Assembly (NCBI RefSeq): GCF_001280565.1
Contig: NZ_LGRO01000001.1
Span: forward strand, 2,790,001-2,854,000
Source of the DNA: Sulfobacillus thermosulfidooxidans
GTDB lineage: Bacteria > Bacillota > Sulfobacillia > Sulfobacillales > Sulfobacillaceae
DNA: 64,000 nt
Direction of reading: 5' to 3'
Shown here one piece after another: positions 52,514 to 60,756 of the stretch. The position numbers and the translations under genes were made by a program. The notes beneath the pieces are model-generated. The model saw nothing but the letters and a program-made list of their open reading frames with translations. It made no database searches and was not told the DNA's origin. Position 1 is the first letter of the stretch; every line of letters starts with the position of its first letter.

Positions 52514-52909
52514 TCACATCAAAATGTCACATAATAAACCGCGAATCAGTTCTAACCGTTTCATCACAATGTGAAGAGGTGACGGGCTCATTAACGATTG
52601 ACGTAAACGCTCTAATTCCTTATTGACGACCTGAACGCGCACTAGGTAGCGAAACTGGCCTAATGGAGAAAAATAGGCGCCAGCTTTAACCTGATGTGCC
52701 TTTAACGCTTCTTCCAAAAGATCCTTCACCGTCTTCACATACCGGTTCACACTCTCAAGACTCAACTGGGCAATGACTTGTTTTTCTTGGGCATCCAGTC
52801 TTGCCCAGATGGATGATTCATTAGACGACGCGAGTGGTCTCGAAACCATTTTGTCTGTCATTTGAGATTGAGTCATTCGTGAATTCATCGACAGTCTTTT
52901 GGCCTGCAT
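52514..52909 (-). CDS. YaaR-like (DUF327) protein
   Basis: The 131-residue protein resembles the DUF327/YaaR family: NRYVKTVKDLLEEALKAHQVK, GQFRYLVRVQVVNKELERL and the ending LELIRGLLCDILM, matching family ends such as EIRGLLLDL. In Firmicutes the anti-sigma factor FlgM is often found at this spot ahead of flgN; here a YaaR-like protein is. It is preceded by no clear ribosome binding site (ATG 52909). Confidence 0.7.
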   Translation of the reverse strand: MQAKRLSMNSRMTQSQMTDKMVSRPLASSNESSIWARLDAQEKQVIAQLSLESVNRYVKTVKDLLEEALKAHQVKAGAYFSPLGQFRYLVRVQVVNKELERLRQSLMSPSPLHIVMKRLELIRGLLCDILM

Positions 52910-53070
52910 AGATTCATTGTACGGGTAACCATAAGGAGAGTCGAAATTTAGCGGGGAATTTGGGGTAAAAAAAGTTGGTGAATGGTAGATTTTTGAAGGA
53001 AATCTGTCAAAAAATCGCGAATTCTAAAGGTTAATGAACAACACTACAACATAAAAAGAGGGTAATTCCG

Positions 53071-53271
53071 ATGAGAGAGGAAGCCGAGCAGATAATTCTC
53101 GATCGCATTGCAAAACTTAAACGAGAACTCGATCGAATTTATGCCAGGACTTTGGACATATATAATCGTGATTTGATAGCAGTGAGCAATGAAGTTGATC
53201 AATTATTGGTACGGTACCTGCGTAGGGAGCCGTTAATTGCCGACGAAACAGAATCAATGGCTAGTGACTAA
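53071..53271 (+). CDS. Spo0E-family aspartyl-phosphate phosphatase-like protein 1
   Basis: This 66-residue protein has the Spo0E layout: a helix, then a C-terminal helix with S-x-E-x-D (AVSNEVDQLLVRYL), the family's SQELD signature with S-N-E-V-D here. Spo0E proteins dephosphorylate response regulators such as Spo0A. The ATG is preceded by AGAGGG. It converges on a second Spo0E-like gene 22 bases further on. Confidence 0.7.
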   Translation: MREEAEQIILDRIAKLKRELDRIYARTLDIYNRDLIAVSNEVDQLLVRYLRREPLIADETESMASD

Positions 53272-53293
53272 TGTCTTTTAATTTGGGGAATGG

Positions 53294-53494
53294 CTACCCC
53301 AAAAGGGCTTCTTGACCATGCTTTTGCCAGTATTGTTGGACAGATACAACATATTCATCGATTTCCTGGCTTACAGCGAGGACATCAGGATCGAGATTGC
53401 CTTTAATTTTAGCTAAGGTACTTAGCACACCTTGTAGTAACCGGATATGCTCAATAGCCCGGCGATAATCGCTGGAATTCCGCAAGGGATACAC
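53294..53494 (-). CDS. Spo0E-family aspartyl-phosphate phosphatase-like protein 2
   Basis: The protein has 66 residues from GTG 53494, chosen because AAGGAGAG stands seven bases upstream; the frame is open to 53557 but passes through a 12-bp inverted repeat. The signature LAKIKGNLDPDVLAVSQEIDEYV contains the full SQEID motif. It is convergent with Spo0E-like protein 1. The pair may tune a phosphorelay that touches motility or sporulation, by inference. Confidence 0.75.
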   Translation of the reverse strand: MYPLRNSSDYRRAIEHIRLLQGVLSTLAKIKGNLDPDVLAVSQEIDEYVVSVQQYWQKHGQEALLG

Positions 53495-53531
53495 GGCTTG
53501 TCTCTCCTTTCGAATTATTGACTGAAAAGAG

Positions 53532-53569
53532 TATACCACGATCCCGGTAATAAGCAAGATCGTGGTATA
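53532..53569. repeat. Perfect 12-bp inverted repeat
   Basis: TATACCACGATC (53532-53543) and GATCGTGGTATA (53558-53569) are exact complements with a 14-base loop. No T-run follows on either side. It lies between two minus-strand genes (the upstream 71-aa gene and the Spo0E-like gene) and could be an operator, a terminator without U-tract, or an RNA structure. Confidence 0.8.
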
Positions 53570-53587
53570 TTTGGTATAATCTGTTAG

Positions 53588-53803
53588 TTATTTCATGCCG
53601 AGTTGTTGCTTGACCCAGTATGCGAAAATTTCGGCTGGTCCGACGCCGTTTTGACGTGCCGTCTTGCGGAATTGATCGAACATCTTAAAGACTTCCGCCT
53701 GAGCTTCTGCATGTCCTTCTGTCGGTTTGACAGACACATGAATACCTTCAGGATTTTTTTCTATACTAAAGTCATAGCCAGCAAGACGTGCCTTGCGGAT
53801 CAT
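53588..53803 (-). CDS. Small unknown protein (71 aa)
   Basis: This 71-residue basic protein begins MIRKARLAGYDFSIEKNPEG and ends WVKQQLGMK, with a strand-strand-helix look (residues 1-30 beta, 32-71 alpha). AAGGAGG is seven bases before the ATG. I do not recognise it. It stands apart from other genes, bounded by an inverted repeat and the tRNA operon. Confidence 0.6.
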   Translation of the reverse strand: MIRKARLAGYDFSIEKNPEGIHVSVKPTEGHAEAQAEVFKMFDQFRKTARQNGVGPAEIFAYWVKQQLGMK

Positions 53804-53911
53804 AGAATTCCCTCCTTATAAGCTTTGGATTCATGAGGTCGACTGTTGATAATAATTAGTGTAACATAGAAGATCCTAGATTGTGTGAGATGATTTTGAT
53901 ACCTTAAGTTG

Positions 53912-53940
53912 TTGACATTTTAAGGCTCTCTACCTATAAT
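53912..53940 (+). promoter_or_regulatory. Consensus sigma-A promoter of the tRNA operon
   Basis: TTGACA (53912-53917) and TATAAT (53935-53940), both exact consensus, are 17 bases apart and lie 28 bases before the first tRNA. Confidence 0.92.
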
Positions 53941-53968
53941 GATCGTTGTGCATTGAAGACATATCTGC

Positions 53969-54045
<77 letters not shown>

Positions 54046-54046
54046 T

Positions 54047-54123
54047 GGCGGCGTAGCTCAGTTGGTTAGAGCACACGGTTCATACCCGTGATGTCGGTGG
54101 TTCGAATCCACCCGCCGCTACCA
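54047..54123 (+). tRNA. tRNA-Met (CAT), elongator
   Basis: The 77-nt cloverleaf with acceptor GGCGGCG/CGCCGCT and CCA ending resembles the Firmicutes elongator Met tRNA (CGGTTCATACCCG anticodon arm). Anticodon CAT. A lysidine Ile tRNA also carries CAT but has a different acceptor stem. Confidence 0.9.
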
Positions 54124-54133
54124 TAAATGCTTT

Positions 54134-54209
<76 letters not shown>

Positions 54210-54223
54210 TACAAAACAAAACA

Positions 54224-54250
54224 CCGCAAGCGATTGCGGATTTTTTTATT
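54224..54250 (+). terminator. Rho-independent terminator of the tRNA operon
   Basis: CCGCAA (54224-54229) pairs with TTGCGG (54234-54239) around GCGA, followed by ATTTTTTTATTTT. Confidence 0.88.
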
Positions 54251-54808
54251 TTGCGCGGATTGGCCTCGAAAACCAATCCATCGACATGAGCGGATGAGCA
54301 AGGTGATTCAAGAGCCATTTTACGGATATGTCGTGACACTCTCTTATGGCATCAACTTGTCCACAAATTGCTAAGAATACAGACCGTTTGCTGGCTCTCC
54401 GGGTAATCTGGGAGTGCATGCATGTATGTTTGTTAGCTGTCTTCATGTCTTCATTGGACCAGAAAACCAAAATAAGCAGCCCTTCCCTGAGTGTCGCGCC
54501 CACGGGTATGGAGAATAATTAACCCGATATGGCGCAGGGTGTATTTCGTCGCCATGGCGTCAGCGCGTAATCCCTACGAACGAGATGGCTCTGCATTTCT
54601 ATCGGAAATGGGAACTCGGCAAGGTTAGGGAAGAACAGCCTCAACACGTCAGGTGGGGCTCGGCGAAGGCAGTATTCGGTTGTATTATGCAAGAGTTGAC
54701 ATAATCAATAAACTACAAGAATGCTCGCGCATCGGATATACATTCGTCCCCACTAGCGGTGACAGCAGAGGCAGATCATGACAAAATAGGTGGCAGAGAC
54801 TTCTATCA
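54251..54808. other. Gene-free stretch after the tRNA operon
   Basis: I see no supported gene in these 560 bases; the frames of 60-85 codons on the minus strand overlap the tRNA region or have no ribosome binding site. The sequence changes character here (more CG-rich patches), marking the start of the accessory region. Confidence 0.45.
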
Positions 54809-54826
54809 ATGACAAAGGTGGTTGCC

Positions 54827-55660
54827 ATGTCCTTAAACCGTCATCGCGCCCGCGATTTGGCGTTGCCGCAATATCGGGAGGATCTTCTTGCCGCTATTAC
54901 CCGCGACGTGACCAGCGATTCCCGAGTTCGTGCGGCGTTCGTGGGAGGCTCACTGGGGACAGGAGATACGGACCTTTACTCGGACATTGACCTGCGGGTT
55001 GTGGTAGATGCTGAGGATATCGAAAACTTTGTGGCGAACAAAATGGTGCGCCCTCAGCGGTGGGGGTCCGTCCTTTTCTACGAAGATTTGGGTCCGCACG
55101 TCGCCCATACAGTGGCGCATTTTGAAGGCTTCATCAAGGTCGATTGCTTCTATTACCGCGTGGCCCAGTTGACGCCATCTTTCACCTTGCAAAACGTCCG
55201 CATTCTCCACGATCCCGACGGTCTTGTACGAGACGTAACCCGTCGCTCCCAGTCGTTCACCTACTACCCGTCGGCAGCTGAAGTGGCACGCTGGCGCTAT
55301 AAAGTGCTGGCGTACGCTCATGAGGTCTACCGGGGGTGCCGGCGCGATGAATTATCCTATGCGCGGGAGATGCTCATTGGACTCGCCGGGTATGCGATGG
55401 CGGGATGGCATATGGAAGCCGGACGTTGGCCCGACCTGTGGGCGAACTGGGCGAAAGCGGAAGGTCCGCGGTCGGTTTTGACTGCGCGCCAACAAGCCTG
55501 GATTAGCGCGTGGCATCCACCGTGGAGCGGGCCGGCTATGATGGACATCATGGCCACGATGGAACCGGAACTGTCCCGCCTGAATGATCGGCTCAGCGAA
55601 TGGACCGGGTGCGATCCGGACCACCAGGTATGGCAGCAAGGGTGGGACATGGTGACATAA
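54827..55660 (+). CDS. Nucleotidyltransferase-domain protein
   Basis: The ~277-residue protein has a nucleotidyltransferase fold signature near the start: FVGGSLGTGDTDLYSDIDLRVVVD, i.e. GG/GS then D-x-x-S-D-x-D, the metal-binding acidic pair; a third acidic residue in FIKVDCFYYRV is the expected later carboxylate. A helical C-terminal domain follows, as in aminoglycoside or lincosamide adenylyltransferase-like proteins. The substrate is unknown and a resistance role is not shown. ATG 54827 has AGGTGG before it; 54809 is the other choice. Confidence 0.78.
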   Translation: MSLNRHRARDLALPQYREDLLAAITRDVTSDSRVRAAFVGGSLGTGDTDLYSDIDLRVVVDAEDIENFVANKMVRPQRWGSVLFYEDLGPHVAHTVAHFEGFIKVDCFYYRVAQLTPSFTLQNVRILHDPDGLVRDVTRRSQSFTYYPSAAEVARWRYKVLAYAHEVYRGCRRDELSYAREMLIGLAGYAMAGWHMEAGRWPDLWANWAKAEGPRSVLTARQQAWISAWHPPWSGPAMMDIMATMEPELSRLNDRLSEWTGCDPDHQVWQQGWDMVT

Positions 55661-56442
55661 TTGGCCGAGAATCCGCTACGCCTTGCTAATGCATTTTCGG
55701 CTGCAAGTCTCCTGCAAGGATTCTGGGAGCGACAGATCGAATGCAAGCAGGAACGCACGACTCTCGGATGCGTCGGACCGCGGGAACTCATGCATATCGG
55801 AGTGGACTTGGACAATACCGAGGTGGAAGGCACGACCGTGCATTTAGTCACTTATAATCGCGTGTCGGGTCAGGCGAAGACGGTGGCGGATGCCGATGAT
55901 TTTCACCTTATAGCGCTTCTTTTCCAGCGATAGCAGAACTGTCCAATGACGGCGTGGGTCGAACGGGCTTACAATGACCAGGTCATGAAAATGTTGGGCC
56001 CGTCTGGCTAAGAACCTTCCAGGTAATGGAAAAGAGGGTCCCCCGGTCGCGCCTGCGGGAGCAGTTTGACCCGAACGCCTTCGGGAGCCACAGATTGTCG
56101 CCTCTTCGGAGAGCACGTAGAGCAGAGTCGAGGTCCTTAGATGATCTTGAGCGGACCGGCGTATTCCGGCATCTAGCGAGTGGGAAGGCGGTGAACGTGC
56201 CGACGACCGCTATCGTCGAAACGAGAGGTAGCCATTTTTTTCGTGGGGCGATCTCTGAGTAGGTTTGCGCATCTATCGAGCACATCAACGGGTAGTACCT
56301 AGAAAGAGTTGAGTATACTACATAGTGTGTATGCAGGTCTTTCAGAGCATCAGAGCAGAGGATTCGATGCTAAGAGAACCTGGAAGGAACCATCGAAAAA
56401 ATTCTATACTCATAGCAACCTGAAAGGGGCGACCTCAACCCA
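55661..56442. other. Stretch without a convincing gene
   Basis: Frames of 75-100 codons exist on both strands (for example 55661-55933 and 56026-56262 on plus), but they start at TTG or ATG without a site and none resembles a known protein. Most likely decayed DNA in the accessory region. Confidence 0.4.
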
Positions 56443-56469
56443 TTGAGGGGAATAGGGACGGGAAGGCAT

Positions 56470-56718
56470 TTGACTGGAACAATCGTGCTGCTCTTCTGTC
56501 TATCGGTGTTTGCCTTGGTGTCAGGCTTTAACGAGGGAGGGAACCTTATCGCCACCTTTCGCAGCAGCAGAATCATTCCCCGGCGGCGCATAGCCCCACT
56601 TCTGCTTGTAGCGATTGGTATGGGGCCGGTCATCTTTGGCACCGCTGTTTCGAGGACGATGGCGCTAGAAGTGATTCACTTTCCCTGGACAGGTTCAATT
56701 TTCTTAGAGAAAGCCTAA
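56470..56718 (+). pseudogene. Truncated PiT-family phosphate transporter (N-terminal fragment)
   Basis: About 82 residues from a TTG near 56470 (site GGGAAGG) read LTGTIVLLFCLSVFALVSGFNEGGNLIATFRSSRII..., the first two helices and the G-F-x-x-G-N-x-x-A-T motif of PiT inorganic phosphate permeases. The frame ends at TAA 56716-56718 and no continuation is found before or after the insertion sequence at 56790. A normal PiT protein has about 330-500 residues, so this is a remnant. Confidence 0.65.
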
Positions 56719-56789
56719 GATTCACGGATCCTAGGGATCGCTGAAAAGGTGAAAGTTCCCCCGAATGAACAAGCCCAGAAACGTCATAT

Positions 56790-56806
56790 CTTACTTTCCG
56801 CACGTG
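56790..56806 (+). repeat. Left terminal inverted repeat of the IS
   Basis: Contains TTCCGCACGTG at 56796-56806, matched by the inverted copy at 58580-58590; the outer bases (CTTACT) agree only in part with the right end (CTCCTC). Confidence 0.82.
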
Positions 56807-56881
56807 GCGGGAACAAAAAAAATTATTTTTTTTGGGCTGATCGCAAAGGAGATTGTGTCTCGCATGGCGAAGTAATCTCTT

Positions 56882-58558
56882 ATGAACACACCCATGCCGA
56901 CACCCGTTGTTGTGGGGGCTGGACCGGTCATCCGAGCCCTCTGTGAGGAAATTGGATTCGTCGAGGCCATAAATCAGACCGTTGCGTGGGATTCGCAGCG
57001 TTGCCACCTGTCGCCCGGCGAACGGATTTTCGCGCTCGTCGTCAATTTGCTGACCGCTCGTCGACCTCTGTATCGCGTCCACGAGCCATTGCAGTTAACC
57101 GATGTGCCCTTGTTGTTTGGATCCGGCCGCACCGCGGCCGATTTTACGGATGATGCCCTCGGACGGGCTCTGGATAAAGTCGCCGCTGCCGGTGGCGCCA
57201 CCGTCTTCAGTGCCGTTGCAACGCGAGCGCTCTTGCACGACCACGTGTGGACGCCCGATAGTCCGGTGTTTGTCCACTGGGATAGTACGACCCGCTCGGT
57301 CTATGGCACGTATCCGGACACCGGATCCGAGACCGGAGTGCATCCCACCTATGGCCATTCCAAGGATCATCGTCCCGATCTGCGTCAAATTCTCCTGACG
57401 CTGTTGGGGACCCGAGAAGGCATTCCGGTGGTAGGCACGGTGCAAGACGGGAATCTGAGTGATAAAACCCTCAATGCCGAGATGATTGCGGCCTTAGACG
57501 ATTACTTTTCGCCTCAGCAACTGCAACAACTGGTCTACGTGGCCGATTCCGCTCTCATCACAGGTCCTAACTTAAAGGCAATGGCTGACCGTTCACTCCG
57601 CTTTCTCTCGCGTTGTCCGGAAACATTTCGGGCTGCGCACGATGCGAAGACGGCCGCCTTGGCGGCCAACGCCTGGGTTCCCCTCGGCAAAATCGGGGAG
57701 CGTGCCGATGCGGCCACCTACGCGGCCGCAGAACAGACCGGCGAAATTGAGGGCCGATCCTATCGGCTCGTGGTTTATCGCTCCGATCATCTAGCTGAGC
57801 GGAAAGCTCACACCATTGCCCGCCAGGTCGAACGGGCCCATAACCAGTTAACCCGGGCGGCGACTCGCCTCGCGGAGACCGTGTTTGCCTGTGCTCATGA
57901 TGCCGAAGCGGCCGTGGCCGCTTGGCGGGCCACCGCCCCATGGCATCATGTCGAGGCGACGGTTGTCGCGGAAACGCAGGTCCCCAAACGCACAACCCGC
58001 GGGCGTCCCCGCCACGATGCCCCCGAACCGGCTACCACCACGGTATACCGGGTCCATCCCACCATTGGGGCAGTCGATGCGCAACGCGTGCAGGCGGCAC
58101 AGGACCGGGCGGCGACGTTTGTCTTAATCACCAATCTGCCGGCCTCCTCCTTTGATGCCCGCCGATTACTCGAAGAATACAAAGGCCAGACGGTCATCGA
58201 ACACCGTTTTCGCTTTTTAAAAGACCCGGCCTTTGTGGATGCGCTCTATGTGCAAAAGCCGGAACGGGTGGAAGCCCTAGGTTATGTGCTCTTGCTCGCC
58301 GCCTTGGTGCTCAGTCTCATCGAACGTCGGGCCCGGCAGGCCCCGCCCCTTCCCACGCCGACTCGCGGTCTGTTGGCGCGGCCCACCGGGCAGGAGGTGT
58401 TACATCATCTGCGCGGACTGATTGTCGTGCCGCTGGATGCCCAGACTCGTCAACTCTTTGTTCCGGCGGTTCATACCCAATCGGTGGCGGCCATTTTGGC
58501 CGCATTAGGTTTTACGGACACGATTTACACGCAGGTGCCCCCTAGACCCTCGGGATAA
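56882..58558 (+). CDS. IS1634-family transposase
   Basis: The 558-residue protein has the IS4/IS1634 pattern: FVHWDSTTRSVYGTYP (first Asp), QLVYVADSALITG (second Asp), and a late Y-K-G-Q-T-V-I-E-H-R-F-R-F-L-K-D-P segment (Glu with the Y-x2-R-x3-E-like signature). The domain between is long, as is usual in the IS1634 group. The frame is uninterrupted, so the element may be active. Base composition is richer in GC than neighbouring genes, a sign of transfer. The ATG has no strong ribosome binding site. Confidence 0.93.
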   Translation: MNTPMPTPVVVGAGPVIRALCEEIGFVEAINQTVAWDSQRCHLSPGERIFALVVNLLTARRPLYRVHEPLQLTDVPLLFGSGRTAADFTDDALGRALDKVAAAGGATVFSAVATRALLHDHVWTPDSPVFVHWDSTTRSVYGTYPDTGSETGVHPTYGHSKDHRPDLRQILLTLLGTREGIPVVGTVQDGNLSDKTLNAEMIAALDDYFSPQQLQQLVYVADSALITGPNLKAMADRSLRFLSRCPETFRAAHDAKTAALAANAWVPLGKIGERADAATYAAAEQTGEIEGRSYRLVVYRSDHLAERKAHTIARQVERAHNQLTRAATRLAETVFACAHDAEAAVAAWRATAPWHHVEATVVAETQVPKRTTRGRPRHDAPEPATTTVYRVHPTIGAVDAQRVQAAQDRAATFVLITNLPASSFDARRLLEEYKGQTVIEHRFRFLKDPAFVDALYVQKPERVEALGYVLLLAALVLSLIERRARQAPPLPTPTRGLLARPTGQEVLHHLRGLIVVPLDAQTRQLFVPAVHTQSVAAILAALGFTDTIYTQVPPRPSG

Positions 58559-58579
58559 ATTCCACGGCTTTCACCCATC

Positions 58580-58596
58580 ACGTGCGGAAGAGGAGT
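58580..58596 (-). repeat. Right terminal inverted repeat of the IS
   Basis: CACGTGCGGAA at 58580-58590 is the reverse complement of the left core, followed by GAGGAG and the TCATAT duplication. Confidence 0.82.
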
Positions 58597-58816
58597 CATA
58601 TACCCTCTTATACAGATGTGAATATTCTGCGAGCCTCTGGTAACTTCAAAAGGGAATTAATTCATTCTTGTAGTTCTCACACCTGTGTGGTCCTCTTACA
58701 TGGTGTTCATAGCCACTTGACCGTAATCAATTATCACCGGCCCATCATCCGTGAAGGTTGATCTTTCGCAAAAATTGCGGCAAGATGCCCTCAGAGGAAT
58801 CGATCAAGGAGATGCT

Positions 58817-59485
58817 ATGGGACGCTGGGCACTGACATGGGAGCGCATACGCCGTAAGGCTTTGAGTCATTTGCGATTACTCGCGATGCAAGTCGAATGG
58901 CGACGGCGCAACGCGCACAATCTTACATTACCGGTTAATGTTTTTCCAATCGATCGGGTTACGGTAGGACATCATACTTATGGTTCTCTTCAAATTCACA
59001 CATGGGGCGATCCGTCAGAAACATTGTCGATTGGCAACTACGTCTCCATTGCACGTGGAGTACAGTTTCTTTTGGGTGGCAATCACGACTATAGGCGGCT
59101 CTCGACTTATCCCATGGAAACCATGGTGCTTCATTTGCGGTCCTTTGAAGCCTTGACGAAAGGTCCGATTCAAGTGGGAGATGATGTGTGGCTGGGAATG
59201 GATGCGATGATCCTGTCCGGTGTGACGATCGGTCAAGGCGCTGTGGTGGCGGCTCGTAGCGTGGTTACCCAAAGCATTCCTCCCTATGCTATTGTGGCCG
59301 GAAATCCTGCTCGTATTCTACGCTACCGCTTTCCTGACCATATCATCGCTATCCTATCAACCATCGACTATAGTCAGTTAGATGATGAGTTGATTAAAGA
59401 ACATTCGAGTCTGTTTACTGCTCCCGTCACCGAAGACACGCTTGTCCAGTTGGGAAAGCTGCCACGGCGAAGACCAACAGACTAA
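58817..59485 (+). CDS. Hexapeptide-repeat acyltransferase (LbH, CatB/WbbJ-like)
   Basis: The protein has about 222 residues from ATG 58817 (AAGGAG five bases before). It contains left-handed beta-helix repeats: LSIGNYVSIARGVQFLLGGNH, then GDDVWLGMDAMILSGVTIGQGAVVAARSVVTQSIPPYAIVAGNPAR. The catalytic-type His in GGNHDYR sits in the loop as in xenobiotic/CatB-like acetyltransferases, which also modify surface sugars. It precedes two glycosyltransferases, so a surface-polysaccharide role is inferred. Confidence 0.85.
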   Translation: MGRWALTWERIRRKALSHLRLLAMQVEWRRRNAHNLTLPVNVFPIDRVTVGHHTYGSLQIHTWGDPSETLSIGNYVSIARGVQFLLGGNHDYRRLSTYPMETMVLHLRSFEALTKGPIQVGDDVWLGMDAMILSGVTIGQGAVVAARSVVTQSIPPYAIVAGNPARILRYRFPDHIIAILSTIDYSQLDDELIKEHSSLFTAPVTEDTLVQLGKLPRRRPTD

Positions 59486-59761
59486 CAGGGATTAGTCCTG
59501 TAAATTTATGACATTTTATATCATGGTTTCCGTCGCTTAATTAGGCATGTGACGAATTGTATTGGATTCTGCCTTGTGCTTTAGTGTATTATGAATACTG
59601 ATATTATGACTGTTTGTCGTATAAAGTTAGGCCAAGAGCAAACTCAGGCGGGTAAAGTCGTTCAAAGATGATATGCTGAATTCAACGGGATGTTAGGAAT
59701 ATTAATCATGACTGAGATATTATGTCATAATGCGGTGAATTAGGAACATCGGGGAGAATTG

Positions 59762-60736
59762 ATGGTGGAATCCGTAAGTGTCGTCATTCCTATTTATAAC
59801 CAGGCACACCTAGTGGCGCGTACGATTGAATCATTAGCGGCGAATACCAGGCAGCCAGATGAAATCATCATTGTTGATGACGGATCGACAGATGATGTAC
59901 AAGAAGCCATTCGGTCATTTCAGACTAATAGTCCTTTGACTATCCGGTTGTTGAAAGTTCCCCATGGAGGTCCCGGACGGGCACGGGAAGCGGGATGGAA
60001 AGCTGCGCGGGGTAACATCGTCGCTTTTACGGATGCGGATGCTGTCCCGGCACGGGATTGGTTAGAGCAGGGATTGAAGGGATTTACAGATGAGCGGGTT
60101 GGTGGCGTGGAAGGCGCTGTAGAAAGCAGCGGCAATGCCACGATTTTTACGCATCAAGTTCATAATCGTTTTGGACGACAATTTATGACCGCTAATATGT
60201 TTTACCGGCGTTCGGTTATTGAAGCAGTTGGGGGATTTAAATCGCCGTACCGAGAAGATTCTGATTTGGCGTTTTCGGTTTTAGGTGCAGGTTACCGGAT
60301 TATTTTTGTACGGGACGCGGTTGTATTTCATCCGCCGAGGCAAGAAAGCTGGCGCTTTTATTTTTCTAAGGCGCACCGCAAACGCTATGAAGGATTTCTC
60401 TTTCGCAATCATCCCGATATTGCTCCCCAGTATCTTCCACGTTTTCAACCCACGGAACTTTTTATCATCCTAGGTGAATTGTTGTCTCTCTTAAGCCTAT
60501 GGCTCGGATCATGGGCATTGATTTTGGGGCTTTTGTCATTGCTCATTGGGTTACCCAAAAGATTAGCGGATTGGTTAGATGGTCGTAAATATAACGCACG
60601 CGATTACCTCATCGCATGGATTTTAACGCTGCTTTTAGTCCCGGTAGAGTTTTATTATCACTGGTTAGGCATCTTAAAACCTCCCCCGATTCCGCAAGAA
60701 TTACGCAAATCCACCGCCAAAGTGGAAACTCACTAG
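59762..60736 (+). CDS. GT2 glycosyltransferase with C-terminal membrane anchors
   Basis: The ~324-residue protein has the GT-A fold start VVIPIYNQAHLVARTIESL, D-D-G-S-T-D, the DxD motif as A-F-T-D-A-D-A, and the ED motif in F-K-S-P-Y-R-E-D-S-D-L-A-F. The last ~90 residues form two to three membrane helices. It probably extends a surface or secreted glycan from the cytoplasmic face. GGGGAG precedes ATG 59762; TTG 59759 is the other option. Confidence 0.9.
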   Translation: MVESVSVVIPIYNQAHLVARTIESLAANTRQPDEIIIVDDGSTDDVQEAIRSFQTNSPLTIRLLKVPHGGPGRAREAGWKAARGNIVAFTDADAVPARDWLEQGLKGFTDERVGGVEGAVESSGNATIFTHQVHNRFGRQFMTANMFYRRSVIEAVGGFKSPYREDSDLAFSVLGAGYRIIFVRDAVVFHPPRQESWRFYFSKAHRKRYEGFLFRNHPDIAPQYLPRFQPTELFIILGELLSLLSLWLGSWALILGLLSLLIGLPKRLADWLDGRKYNARDYLIAWILTLLLVPVEFYYHWLGILKPPPIPQELRKSTAKVETH

Positions 60737-60756
60737 CAATGGACGGGAGATGAAAT

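Larger units (their letters stand above)
56784..58602 (+). mobile_element. Insertion sequence, IS1634 family, with target duplication
   Basis: The element spans 56790-58596 (1807 bp). The imperfect 17-bp terminal repeats (left 56790-56806, right 58580-58596) share a perfect 11-bp core TTCCGCACGTG at 56796-56806 and, inverted, at 58580-58590. A 6-bp direct repeat TCATAT flanks it at 56784-56789 and 58597-58602. One transposase gene of the DDE type lies inside on the plus strand. Confidence 0.88.

Noticed and set aside
53495-53557. Extension of Spo0E-like protein 2 to 85 residues
   Set aside because: The extension runs through a perfect inverted repeat, whereas GTG 53494 has a good ribosome binding site.
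54246-54503. 85-codon minus frame near the tRNA terminator
   Set aside because: It has no ribosome binding site and no recognisable sequence; it starts by the terminator T-run.
55661-55933. 90-codon frame after the nucleotidyltransferase gene
   Set aside because: Starts at TTG right after the stop without a ribosome binding site, and does not resemble a known protein; listed only as unsupported.
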